DNA from: Betaproteobacteria bacterium RIFCSPLOWO2_12_FULL_62_13
GTDB lineage: Bacteria > Pseudomonadota > Gammaproteobacteria > Burkholderiales > SG8-41
Assembly: GCA_001771985.1 (NCBI GenBank)
Contig: MERG01000052.1
Location: forward strand, 11,613-47,478
DNA length: 35,866 nt
Direction: 5' to 3'
Shown here: positions 23,080-31,603 of the stretch, piece by piece
How positions within the stretch are numbered: the stretch's first letter is position 1
Layout: every line of letters begins with the position of its first letter
Notes under the pieces: model-generated
What the model was told of the DNA's origin: nothing
What the model saw: the letters and a program-made list of their open reading frames with translations, nothing else
Databases searched by the model: none
Translations under genes and position numbers: made by a program

Positions 23080-24681
23080 ATGAACAATTCCATTCGCGGC
23101 ACGCGCGGCATGGCGGTTGCGCCTCACTCGGCTGCCGCGCAGTCCGCCCTCGCCGTGCTGCGCGAAGGTGGCAACGCGCTGGACGCAATGATCGCCGCCG
23201 CGGCGACCATTGCCGTTGTCTATCCGCATATGAACTCGATCGGCGGGGACAGCTTCTGGCTGATTTCAGTGCCCGGCAAGGCGCCCGGCGCGATTGATGC
23301 CTGCGGCGCGGCCGCGACGGCGGCTTCGATCGAGTGGTACCGCGAACGCGGCATCGAAGCGAGTATTCCGTTCCGGGGCGCCGTCGCTGCCAACACGGTG
23401 GCGGGCACCGGGTCGGGTTGGGGTGCGGCTTATCGGCTTTCGCGCCGTGCGCTTCGGGGCCGCATGCCGCTTTCACGCCTGCTCGAGGACGCGATCCACT
23501 ATGCCGAACACGGTATCGCGGTCACGGTGAGCCAGGCCGCCAGCACGGCGACCAGGCAGGCCGAGCTCGCGACGCAGCCGGGTTTCTCCGAGACATTTCT
23601 GGTCGGTGGAAAGTCGCCAGCGGCGGGCAGCTTATTCACCCAGAAACGCCTCGGGGCGGTGCTCAGGCGCATCGCCAGGATGGGTACCTATGATTTCTAC
23701 CAGGGCGATCTCGCGCGCTCGATAGCCGAAGACCTGGCGCGCGTCGGGAGCCCCATCAGCGCGGCTGACCTTGCCGCGCATCAGGCGCGGCTCACCGACC
23801 CGCTGGCACTTGCTCACAGCGCCGGGTCGCTCTACAACATGACGCCGCCCACGCAGGGACTGGTGTCGCTCTTGATCCTCGGTATTCTCGATCAGTTGGA
23901 GATCCAGCGCACCGGTACCGCCAGCGCCGAATACGTGCACCTGTGCGTGGAAGCGACCAAACAGGCATTTCGCGTGCGCGACCGATACATCACTGATCCA
24001 GCCTACATGACCGTCGACCCGCGTGAATTGCTCAAGCCGGAACATATCCGCGAACTTGCCGTCAAGATCGACCGGCACAAAGCCGTTCCGTGGGGCCCGG
24101 GCCGCCCGCCTTCTGACACCGTGTGGATGGGCGTCATCGATCGTGCCGGTCGTGCGGTGTCGTTCATTCAGAGCATCTATCACGAATTCGGTGCCGGGAT
24201 CGTGCTGAAGGATACGGGGATCAACTGGCAGAACCGCGGCTGCAGCTTTTCGCTCGACCGCCAGGCGCTCAACGCGCTCCAGCCGGGCCGCAAGCCGTTT
24301 CACACGCTCAATCCAGCGCTGGCGCGCCTCAAGGACGGGCGTGTCATGATCTACGGCACCATGGGCGGCGACGGTCAGCCACAGACGCAATGCGCCGTTT
24401 TCACGCGTACTGTCGCTTTCGGCATGGACCCGCAATCAGCAGTGAACGCGCCGCGCTGGCTGCTGGGGCGCGCCTGGGGACTGCCGAGCGATACCCTCAA
24501 GCTGGAGTCGCGCTTCGACGCCGGCATCGCAAAAGCGCTCGGCGAGTGGGGCCACGAGGTCGAGATCCTCCAGCCTTACGATGAGGCCGTGGGCCATGCG
24601 GGCGCCATCATCCGGCACCCGAACGGCGTGCTGGAAGGCGGGGCGGACCCGCGGAGCGACGGCGTCGTCGCGGCTTTTTAA
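23080..24681 (+). CDS. Gamma-glutamyltransferase-family Ntn-hydrolase (YwrD-like)
   Basis: 533 residues of the GGT family, made as a proenzyme that cleaves itself before a catalytic threonine. That residue is Thr347 in PPSDTVWMGVIDRAGRAVSF, with QSIYHEFGAGI following as part of the small subunit. The N-terminus (GMAVAPHSAAAQSALAVLRE, GGNALDAMIAAA, YPHMNSIGGDSFW) is diagnostic. There is no signal peptide, unlike periplasmic GGT, so it is probably cytoplasmic, as for YwrD-type proteins. Substrate is unknown: glutathione, gamma-glutamyl compounds or an amide. It follows cynS but a terminator intervenes, so it may be a separate unit with a related nitrogen role. Confidence 0.88.
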   Translation: MNNSIRGTRGMAVAPHSAAAQSALAVLREGGNALDAMIAAAATIAVVYPHMNSIGGDSFWLISVPGKAPGAIDACGAAATAASIEWYRERGIEASIPFRGAVAANTVAGTGSGWGAAYRLSRRALRGRMPLSRLLEDAIHYAEHGIAVTVSQAASTATRQAELATQPGFSETFLVGGKSPAAGSLFTQKRLGAVLRRIARMGTYDFYQGDLARSIAEDLARVGSPISAADLAAHQARLTDPLALAHSAGSLYNMTPPTQGLVSLLILGILDQLEIQRTGTASAEYVHLCVEATKQAFRVRDRYITDPAYMTVDPRELLKPEHIRELAVKIDRHKAVPWGPGRPPSDTVWMGVIDRAGRAVSFIQSIYHEFGAGIVLKDTGINWQNRGCSFSLDRQALNALQPGRKPFHTLNPALARLKDGRVMIYGTMGGDGQPQTQCAVFTRTVAFGMDPQSAVNAPRWLLGRAWGLPSDTLKLESRFDAGIAKALGEWGHEVEILQPYDEAVGHAGAIIRHPNGVLEGGADPRSDGVVAAF

Positions 24682-24772
24682 AGTCCGACCGCCAAGACAT
24701 GCGCTCGTTCGTGTTGCGGCTGGCGCACGAGTGCTGTCGGGCGTGCACCCGCAATAATCGGCGCCAATAAGG

Positions 24773-24799
24773 AAAAAAGGGCAGCCGAAGCTGCCCTTT
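24773..24799 (-). terminator. Intrinsic terminator of rpmE
   Basis: AAAGGGCAGC (24776-24785) and GCTGCCCTTT (24790-24799) form a perfect 10-bp stem with the tetraloop CGAA, followed on the minus strand by a T-run (complement of A's at 24773-24778). It lies 17 bp after the rpmE stop and also faces the end of the GGT-family gene. Confidence 0.9.
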
Positions 24800-24816
24800 C
24801 TTGGGTGAGATGAAGC

Positions 24817-25050
24817 TTACGCAGCGGCGGATTTGGGTTTGGGCGTAGCCTTGCTCGCGTATTTCTTGCGGAACTTCTCGACGCGACCGGCGGTGTCAAC
24901 GATTTTCTGCTTGCCGGTGTAGAACGGGTGGCAGGCCGAGCATACCTCGACGTGCAAGTCCTTACCGAGCGTCGAGCGGGTGATCCACGAGTTACCGCAA
25001 CTGCACGTGACCGTTATCTCTCTATATCCAGGGTGAATTTTCGCTTTCAT
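24817..25050 (-). CDS. rpmE: 50S ribosomal protein L31, zinc-binding type
   Basis: 77-residue large-subunit protein that bridges to the small subunit. [20 protein letters not shown] carries the first two zinc ligands (CSC, residues 16 and 18), and [15 protein letters not shown] the second pair (Cys37, Cys40), so this is the zinc-containing C+ form, not the zinc-independent YkgM form. ATG 25050 is chosen because AAGGAG stands just before it and the protein then begins like other L31s; an upstream start would add 23 atypical residues. It has its own promoter (25103-25131) and terminator. Confidence 0.96.
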   Translation of the reverse strand: MKAKIHPGYREITVTCSCGNSWITRSTLGKDLHVEVCSACHPFYTGKQKIVDTAGRVEKFRKKYASKATPKPKSAAA

Positions 25051-25102
25051 GGGAGCTCCTTGATGCGGCCGGGCCCGTCTCGGGAGATATGGAAACGCGC
25101 GA

Positions 25103-25131
25103 ATTATCAACGATTTCACTCAACGAAGCAA
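25103..25131 (-). promoter_or_regulatory. Sigma-70 type promoter of rpmE
   Basis: On the minus strand TTGCTT (complement of 25126-25131) and GATAAT (complement of 25103-25108) are 17 bp apart, about 55 bp upstream of the rpmE ATG. The -35 lies within the last codons of the upstream lipoprotein gene. Confidence 0.6.
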
Positions 25132-25584
25132 GGGCCGCTGTCCCGGCGCCCAGTTTTCCAGCAGCACGCAGCAGGCGAGCAGTTCCCGACGTCCGATCCG
25201 TGCATCTGTCAGCGCAAAGTGAGAATACCCGCTGAGCACATTCAGCGACACGAAGTAGATTTCGCCGGGGCGCACTTCGACCTGGATGCGGCCCGCATCG
25301 TAGCCGACTCCGTGCAAAAGGTGTTTTCCTGGACGCACGTCAACCCGGAAGAAACCGCCGGGGAGCGTGGCGCCGATCAGACGGTTGTCCATGTAGAGCA
25401 CGGTGTCGGCCCCGTTTCCGCCCCGGTCATGGCGGTAGACGTAGATTGCGGCGGTCGCCGGATGCGAGACGAATTGTTTCGCCTCACCGTCACGCACAGG
25501 CGAGGCTTGCGGGGTAGACGCGCAACCGCCCAGCAGCGTGAGCGGCAGGATCAAAGCCGGCAGTCTTGTGAGGATGACCAGCAC
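25120..25584 (-). CDS. DUF2846-like lipoprotein
   Basis: About 154 residues: a lipoprotein signal peptide ending in the lipobox LLGGC, a short linker, then a beta-rich domain (AAIYVYRHDRGG, VLYMDNRLIGATLPGGFFRV, PGKHLLHG, VEVRPGEIYFVSL) typical of DUF2846. Function is unknown; it is presumably an outer- or inner-membrane-anchored periplasmic protein. I prefer GTG 25584, nine bases after GGAG; a TTG at 25599 overlaps that ribosome-binding site. A TATAAT (complement of 25617-25622) lies upstream without a clear -35. A second lipoprotein of the same kind is encoded at 25754-26167. Confidence 0.78.
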   Translation of the reverse strand: MLVILTRLPALILPLTLLGGCASTPQASPVRDGEAKQFVSHPATAAIYVYRHDRGGNGADTVLYMDNRLIGATLPGGFFRVDVRPGKHLLHGVGYDAGRIQVEVRPGEIYFVSLNVLSGYSHFALTDARIGRRELLACCVLLENWAPGQRPLLR

Positions 25585-25753
25585 GGAAAAATACTCCAAG
25601 AGCGCGCCATACGCCGATTATAACGGCGCCTCCGCTACGTGCGCCGGTCGGTTCGCAACGCAGTACGGCCTGCCGGACGTGGTTTTCGTCTAGGGGCTCT
25701 GATCTCGGAGTGAGGCGCGCAAACCGGAGGGCCGCGAAAACGCCCCAAGAGTG

Positions 25754-26167
25754 CTACAGCAATTGGGCCTGTGCCACCAGCACGCGACCGTCCCGTTCAT
25801 GGATCTGCTCCAGGAAGCTGACTAGCGGGCCGGCGCGCAGGTCCCCAAATACGGTGTGCTGCACGAAATAAACCCTTCCCGCCGAGGTTTGCACGGTGAC
25901 AGACGCATTCGACGGAGCATACGCGGCGATACGATGCGAACCCGGTGTCACTTCCCAGCGGTAATAGGTACCAGCATAGGTCGTGATCTGCGCGCGGTCG
26001 CCGAGCCAAAGCGTCCCGCCAAACACTGAATCCACTTTGCTGCGCACGATGTAGATCACCGCCTTGTCGGGAAGGCTTTCAAATTTCTTGGCTTGAATAT
26101 CCTGCGGGCTTGGCGGCAGTTGCACACAGCCAGCAAGCACCAATGCGGACAGCAGTAATCGCCACAT
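25754..26167 (-). CDS. Second DUF2846-like lipoprotein
   Basis: 137 residues with a lipobox (LVLAGC, Cys14) and a domain resembling its downstream neighbour: AVIYIVRSKVD, GGTLWLGDRAQITTYAGTYYRW, TPGSHRIAAY and TSAGRVYFVQHTVFG align with the corresponding strands at 25120-25584. The two are probably old paralogues with low identity. GAAGGAG stands before ATG 26167. The function is unknown. The 169-bp gap to the next lipoprotein contains the latter's -10-like element. Confidence 0.8.
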   Translation of the reverse strand: MWRLLLSALVLAGCVQLPPSPQDIQAKKFESLPDKAVIYIVRSKVDSVFGGTLWLGDRAQITTYAGTYYRWEVTPGSHRIAAYAPSNASVTVQTSAGRVYFVQHTVFGDLRAGPLVSFLEQIHERDGRVLVAQAQLL

Positions 26168-26191
26168 GGATCGCTCCTTCAGGTTGGTTAA

Positions 26192-26223
26192 GAGTTTGTC
26201 GCAGCTTAGTCCGACATACTCCC
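26192..26223. repeat. REP-like palindrome related to the one at the maeB stop
   Basis: GAGTTTGTCGCAGCTTAGTC and the following CGACATACTCCC form an imperfect palindrome. It aligns with the reverse complement of 2504-2540, sharing GAGTTTG, AGTCCGACA and ACTC in the same order. It stands just upstream of the second lipoprotein gene. Confidence 0.5.
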
Positions 26224-26512
26224 AAGGTACGACGACCGAAAATCATACGCCTTGCGCCGTCCCTCAACTGCTGTAAACAGGAAAATGCTGCAAGTTATTC
26301 CTGCGTGACTCGGCTCCGCCACCCCGCGGACGCGGATGCCAAGGTCTTGAATTGGCGAGGAGTTCAAAGAATGAGTTGGCACCTGTTGTGGCTGCAGCGC
26401 ATGCCTTGGAGCCAGTACGCGCGCAATTTCAGATTCGTAACCGAAGGGAGCCGTAGGCGGGCGGGATTTTTTCGTTCCAGAGCGCTGTATCGAAGTGAGG
26501 CGAATGGGTTCG
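26224..26512. other. Intergenic stretch upstream of the lipoproteins and downstream of rho
   Basis: No convincing gene. A plus-strand frame from ATG 26371, with GAGGAG eight bases before it, would give a 64-residue Arg/Ser-rich peptide running antisense into the rho 3' end. Composition argues against it. A small stem GGGTT-CGCT-AACCC at 26506-26519 overlaps the rho stop codon and could assist its termination. Confidence 0.4.
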
Positions 26513-27772
<1,260 letters not shown>

Positions 27773-27899
27773 AGAGTGGTGGCGCTACATGCGGATGAAG
27801 CCAGGGAAAAGAATCGGGAGGAACGACACCCGCGCCTGAACCGTGCGTTTTCTGTATCGGGGCAGCCTGGTTCAGACGCTGGTGAAAAGGGTAGCGGTT

Positions 27900-28226
27900 T
27901 TAGATATGACTGTCAATAAAAGCGGTTAACTGGGATTTCGAAAGCGCGCCCACCTTGGTTGCTTCCACAGCACCGTTCTTGAAAAGCATCAGGGTCGGGA
28001 TGCCGCGGATGCCATACTTGGGCGGTGTCGCCTGGTTTTCGTCGATGTTGAGCTTCGCCACCTTCAGCCGGCCGGAGTATTCCTTTGCAACTTCGTCAAG
28101 AATCGGAGCGATCATCTTGCACGGGCCGCACCATTCCGCCCAGTAATCGACCAGGACTGGCGTGGGCGACTGTAGCACCTCCGGCTCAAAAGTATCGTCA
28201 GTAACGTAATGAATATGCTCGCTCAT
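27900..28226 (-). CDS. trxA: Thioredoxin 1
   Basis: 108-residue cytosolic disulfide reductase, electron donor to ribonucleotide reductase, PAPS reductase and repair enzymes. The active site WCGPC (Cys33, Cys36) and the cis-Pro loop GIPTLMLF (Pro77) are intact. ATG 28226 gives the normal N-terminus [13 protein letters not shown]; the longer frame would add 17 atypical residues. It is upstream of rho and divergent from fdxA, with a gap of about 196 bp carrying the promoters of both. Confidence 0.96.
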   Translation of the reverse strand: MSEHIHYVTDDTFEPEVLQSPTPVLVDYWAEWCGPCKMIAPILDEVAKEYSGRLKVAKLNIDENQATPPKYGIRGIPTLMLFKNGAVEATKVGALSKSQLTAFIDSHI

Positions 28227-28365
28227 GGGCAGTGCCTTGGCACAATTGGACGGAAACCGCCACAGAAAAGGTGGCAACGAGGACTTGTGGAACTCATGCT
28301 AACCAAATTTTCGGATATTGGGAAGCGCAATGGACTTCGCGGGGCCGCCGGCGCACCGATTCTGT

Positions 28366-28371
28366 TAAAAT
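28366..28371 (+). promoter_or_regulatory. Possible -10 element of fdxA
   Basis: TAAAAT at 28366-28371 lies 51 bp before the fdxA ATG in the trxA/fdxA divergent gap. A matching -35 was not found, so an activator-dependent promoter or another start is possible. The gene has a good ribosome-binding site, AAGGA at 28413-28417. Confidence 0.35.
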
Positions 28372-28422
28372 ATGAGCTTCTGCCGCCAATTCAAGGGTCA
28401 ATCAATTTCCTGAAGGAATACT

Positions 28423-28746
28423 ATGACTTACGTTGTTACCGAGAGCTGCATCAAATGCAAATATACCGATTGCGTTGATGTGTGCCCGGTAGATTGCTTC
28501 CGTGAAGGCCCCAACATGCTCGTCATCGACCCCGACGAGTGCATCGACTGCACCCTTTGCGTCGCCGAGTGTCCGGTCGAAGCGATTTACGCGGAGGACG
28601 ACGTGCCCGACAACCAGCGCCACTGGACCCAGGTCAACGCCGAACTGGCAAAGGTCTGGAAGGCCATCATCGAAAAGAAGGATGCGCCGGCCGATGCCGA
28701 CGAATGGGCAAAAGTTAAGGAGAAGGAGCATCTGCTTGAGAAGTAG
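28423..28746 (+). CDS. fdxA: 7Fe (3Fe-4S/4Fe-4S) ferredoxin FdxA
   Basis: 107-residue electron carrier. Cysteines at 9, 12, 17, 21 and 25 and again at 40, 43, 46 and 50 give the pattern of Azotobacter FdI-type seven-iron ferredoxins: a 3Fe-4S site from Cys9, 17 and 50 region ligands and a 4Fe-4S site from Cys40, 43 and 46 with Cys21 or 25. The long helical tail after residue 60 ([14 protein letters not shown]) is typical. The protein is complete, but the last 14 codons plus stop are repeated downstream (28837-28881) with synonymous changes, separated by a repeat element. Confidence 0.95.
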   Translation: MTYVVTESCIKCKYTDCVDVCPVDCFREGPNMLVIDPDECIDCTLCVAECPVEAIYAEDDVPDNQRHWTQVNAELAKVWKAIIEKKDAPADADEWAKVKEKEHLLEK

Positions 28747-28783
28747 GCAGGCGTTATCGGATGTCGGCATCGTCCGCGTTCCG

Positions 28784-28816
28784 CGGTCGCATCCCCAGAG
28801 GGGCCCCTGCTCCACG
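28784..28816. repeat. GGTCGCATCCCC hairpin element, second copy
   Basis: cggtcgcatcccc-aga-ggggcccctgctccacg matches the core at 14685-14720, differing mainly in the hairpin loop (aga for gcaagc). Similarity weakly extends on both sides (TCGGC...GCG before; CCTCTGAA after). It sits between the fdxA stop and the duplicated fdxA 3' end. Confidence 0.7.
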
Positions 28817-28836
28817 CTCCACGCGGATACGCCTCT

Positions 28837-28881
28837 GAATGGGCAAAAGTGAAAGAGAAGGAACACCTTCTGGAGAAGTGA
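28837..28881 (+). pseudogene. Remnant of a second ferredoxin 3' end
   Basis: These 45 bases encode [14 protein letters not shown] and a TGA stop, exactly the last 14 residues of FdxA. Compared with the fdxA end (28702-28746) there are six base differences, all at synonymous third positions, plus TAG changed to TGA. It has no start codon or ribosome-binding site of its own. It is either a collapsed tandem fdxA duplicate or the displaced original end of the gene. The nuclease gene begins 25 bp later. Confidence 0.8.
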
Positions 28882-28906
28882 TTTCACTGCAAGCGGCGGT
28901 TAAGGG

Positions 28907-31603
28907 ATGAAGGCGGACCTGGCGCAGCGCATCGGAGCCGGGTCCGCGGTCATCACGCCCAACCGCCGCCTCGCCGCCCATGTCAAGCGCGACTTCGACT
29001 TCGCGCAACTCGCTTCCGGCAAGGCGGCCTGGCCGTCGGCCGATTGCCTGCCGCTCGCCGCATTTTTCGAACGAACCTACGCCGAGCTAACGCGCCTGTC
29101 TCCGGGCACAACGCAGCTTAATCCACAGCAGGAGGCCGCGCTGTGGGAGCAGGTGCTGCAGGATTCGCCTTATGGATCGACGCTGCTCAATCCGACCGCC
29201 GCCGCGCGCGCCGCGCGTGAAGCGTGGGAGATCGAACACGCCTATCGCATCGAGCTTGCGAAGTACCGCTCAGTGCTTGATGAGGATGGCCAGGCTTACC
29301 TTGCCTGGGCGGCGCGCCTTCGCGATCTCATGCGTGCCAATCGCTGGCTCGATGCCGCGCGGCTTCCCGATGCCCTGGTCGAGGTGATGGAGAAGGGGGC
29401 CGGGCTTGAGCCACGCGCGTTGGTTCTGTACGGCTTTGATCAGCTCACGCCGCAGAGTCGAACGGTTCTTGACGCGCTTGCCGCGCGCGGCTGGGAGGCG
29501 GCCGAGATCGTTCCGCCATCACGCGCAGGCAACGCGGAACGTACGGCGTACGACGATCGCGAAGTGGAACTCGTCGCGGTGGCGGAGGAGGTGCGGGCGG
29601 CGCTTTCGGTCAACCCCGCACAGCGCATCGGCGTCATCGTGCCCGATTTCGCGGCGGCGCGCGGCGACATCATCCGTATTTTCGACGACGTGCTCGATCC
29701 GCCGCGTATCCTCGCCGGAACCCGCGAGCGCGCGCGTCCCTATAACGTCTCGCTCGGCCCGCTCCTCGCCGATTACCCGCTCGTCCATACCGCTTTCCTG
29801 ATTCTCAAGTTGGCGCATGGTGAGCTTGCGCTTGAGGATGCGGGTTCGCTGCTGCGCAGCCCCTTTATCGCCGGCGCCGAGCAGGAACTCGCCGCGCGCG
29901 CGCTTCTCGACGCGAAGCTGCGTCGTGACGGCCGTCCGCTGGTGGAGTTGCGCGCACTGGCGCGCCGCTCGCGCGGTGAGAACGCGCGCGACCCGGCCGG
30001 CTCACCGCAACTCGCCGCGCGACTCGCTTCGTGGACGAAGCTTGCCGGAGATGCCAGGCGGGCAAGACAATCCCCCTCGCAGTGGAGCCTTACCTTTCAG
30101 GGGCTTCTGGCCGGATTCGGCTGGCCCGGCGAGCGCGCCCTCGATTCGGAGGACTATCAGACTTTCCGGAAATGGCGCGAGATCGTTTCCTCGCTTTCCG
30201 CACTCGATATCGTGACGCCGCGGCTCGGCTACGACGAAGCGCTTGCGCGCTTGAGGCGCTTCGTCGCCGACGCGACGTTTCAGCCGGAATCGCCGGAAGT
30301 ACCGGTGCAGGTGCTGGGCGTGCTCGAGGCGAACGGGATCGAATTCGACCGGCTTTTTGTCACCGGCTTGACCGACGAGACGTGGCCGCCGCCGCCGCGC
30401 CCCAATCCGTTCTTGCCGCTCGCGCTTCAGCGCGCGCGCGAGGTGCCGCGTGCCTGCGCCGAGTGGCAGCTCGAATACGCGCGCCGCACCATGAAGCTCT
30501 GGCTCGGCGCGGCGCCGGAGGTGCGGCTGTCGTGGCCGCGGCGCGAAGGCGACCGTGAACTCAGCGCGAGCTTTCTGCTGCGCGACATCCGGCAAGCGCC
30601 GCGCGCGGCGCGCACGGTTTCGCTTCTGCGCGAGGTGATCCACGCCGCGCGCGTGAGCGAAGAGCTTGCCGATTTCAGCGCGCCGGCGCTGCCCGCCGGA
30701 ATCGGGGTTACCGGCGGCGCAACGTTCTTCCAGAATCAGGCCGCATGCCCGTTCAGGGCATTCGCCGTGCACCGGCTGGGCGCAAGAGCGCTCGAGGCGG
30801 CGAGCGTCGGGCTGGACGCGCGTGATCGCGGCGGATTGATTCATCTGGCGGCTTTCAACCTGTGGCGTGAACTGAAAACGCACGAAGCGCTCTGCAAGGC
30901 GAGCGGCGAGCGGTTGCAATCGGCGATCAAGCTCGCTGTGGCCTCGGCGGTGGAGAGCACACGCAGGAAGCGTCCCGATGTCATGACCGAAGCATTCGCA
31001 GCGCTCGAACGCGAAAGGGTGGCGGACCTGCTCGGGCGCCTGCTCGAACTCGAAAAGCAGCGCGCGCCATTCATGGTGCTCGTGCAGGAGGATCCGCGTG
31101 CAGTGAGTGTCGCGGGCGTTCAGGTATCGACCCGTCTCGACCGCTTGGACCGCCTCGCTGACGGCAGCGAGGTCATCCTCGACTACAAGACCAGCCGCGA
31201 AGTGGACGCGGCGGACTGGCTGGGCGAGCGTCCCGACGAGCCGCAGCTTCCGCTTTATGCCGCGGGCGGTGGGGAGGAGCTTGCGGCGGTCGCTTTCGCG
31301 CAATTGCACGCGCGGCAGGTGCGCTTCGAGGGGCTCTCGCGAAGGGCTGCGGTGCTGCCTGGGGTGCCTGCGCTCGCCGACTCCAAAAAGGCTTCATCGT
31401 ACTACGGTAGCTGGGGCGAACTGCTCGAAGGTTGGCGCGCGGTGCTGGAAAACCTCGCGCGCGAGTACCTTGCCGGCAGGGCGGAGGTTGCGCCCAAGGA
31501 TTACCCGCGTACGTGCGAGTACTGCGAGCTTGGTGCCTTATGTCGTGTGAAGGAGCTGAAGGACCGGGGTCCGGTTGCGGCAGGGGGGAACAGCGATGAC
31601 TGA
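28907..31603 (+). CDS. AddB-like PD-(D/E)XK nuclease (probable DNA repair protein)
   Basis: 898 residues. The N-terminal two thirds is a degenerate superfamily-1 helicase fold (VITPNRRLAAHVKRDF, ALVLYGFDQLTPQS, FVTGLTDETWPPP). The C-terminal part is a RecB-type nuclease with Asp759 and Lys761 in ILDYKTS and the supporting QLPLYA motif. Cys614 together with Cys870, Cys873 and Cys879 (CEYCELGALC) reproduces the AddB iron-sulfur staple spacing C...CxxCx5C. This is the partner type annotated as TIGR03623-like. It overlaps the following AddA-like helicase gene by 8 bp, so the two should form one complex acting on double-strand DNA ends. Confidence 0.88.
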   Translation: MKADLAQRIGAGSAVITPNRRLAAHVKRDFDFAQLASGKAAWPSADCLPLAAFFERTYAELTRLSPGTTQLNPQQEAALWEQVLQDSPYGSTLLNPTAAARAAREAWEIEHAYRIELAKYRSVLDEDGQAYLAWAARLRDLMRANRWLDAARLPDALVEVMEKGAGLEPRALVLYGFDQLTPQSRTVLDALAARGWEAAEIVPPSRAGNAERTAYDDREVELVAVAEEVRAALSVNPAQRIGVIVPDFAAARGDIIRIFDDVLDPPRILAGTRERARPYNVSLGPLLADYPLVHTAFLILKLAHGELALEDAGSLLRSPFIAGAEQELAARALLDAKLRRDGRPLVELRALARRSRGENARDPAGSPQLAARLASWTKLAGDARRARQSPSQWSLTFQGLLAGFGWPGERALDSEDYQTFRKWREIVSSLSALDIVTPRLGYDEALARLRRFVADATFQPESPEVPVQVLGVLEANGIEFDRLFVTGLTDETWPPPPRPNPFLPLALQRAREVPRACAEWQLEYARRTMKLWLGAAPEVRLSWPRREGDRELSASFLLRDIRQAPRAARTVSLLREVIHAARVSEELADFSAPALPAGIGVTGGATFFQNQAACPFRAFAVHRLGARALEAASVGLDARDRGGLIHLAAFNLWRELKTHEALCKASGERLQSAIKLAVASAVESTRRKRPDVMTEAFAALERERVADLLGRLLELEKQRAPFMVLVQEDPRAVSVAGVQVSTRLDRLDRLADGSEVILDYKTSREVDAADWLGERPDEPQLPLYAAGGGEELAAVAFAQLHARQVRFEGLSRRAAVLPGVPALADSKKASSYYGSWGELLEGWRAVLENLAREYLAGRAEVAPKDYPRTCEYCELGALCRVKELKDRGPVAAGGNSDD

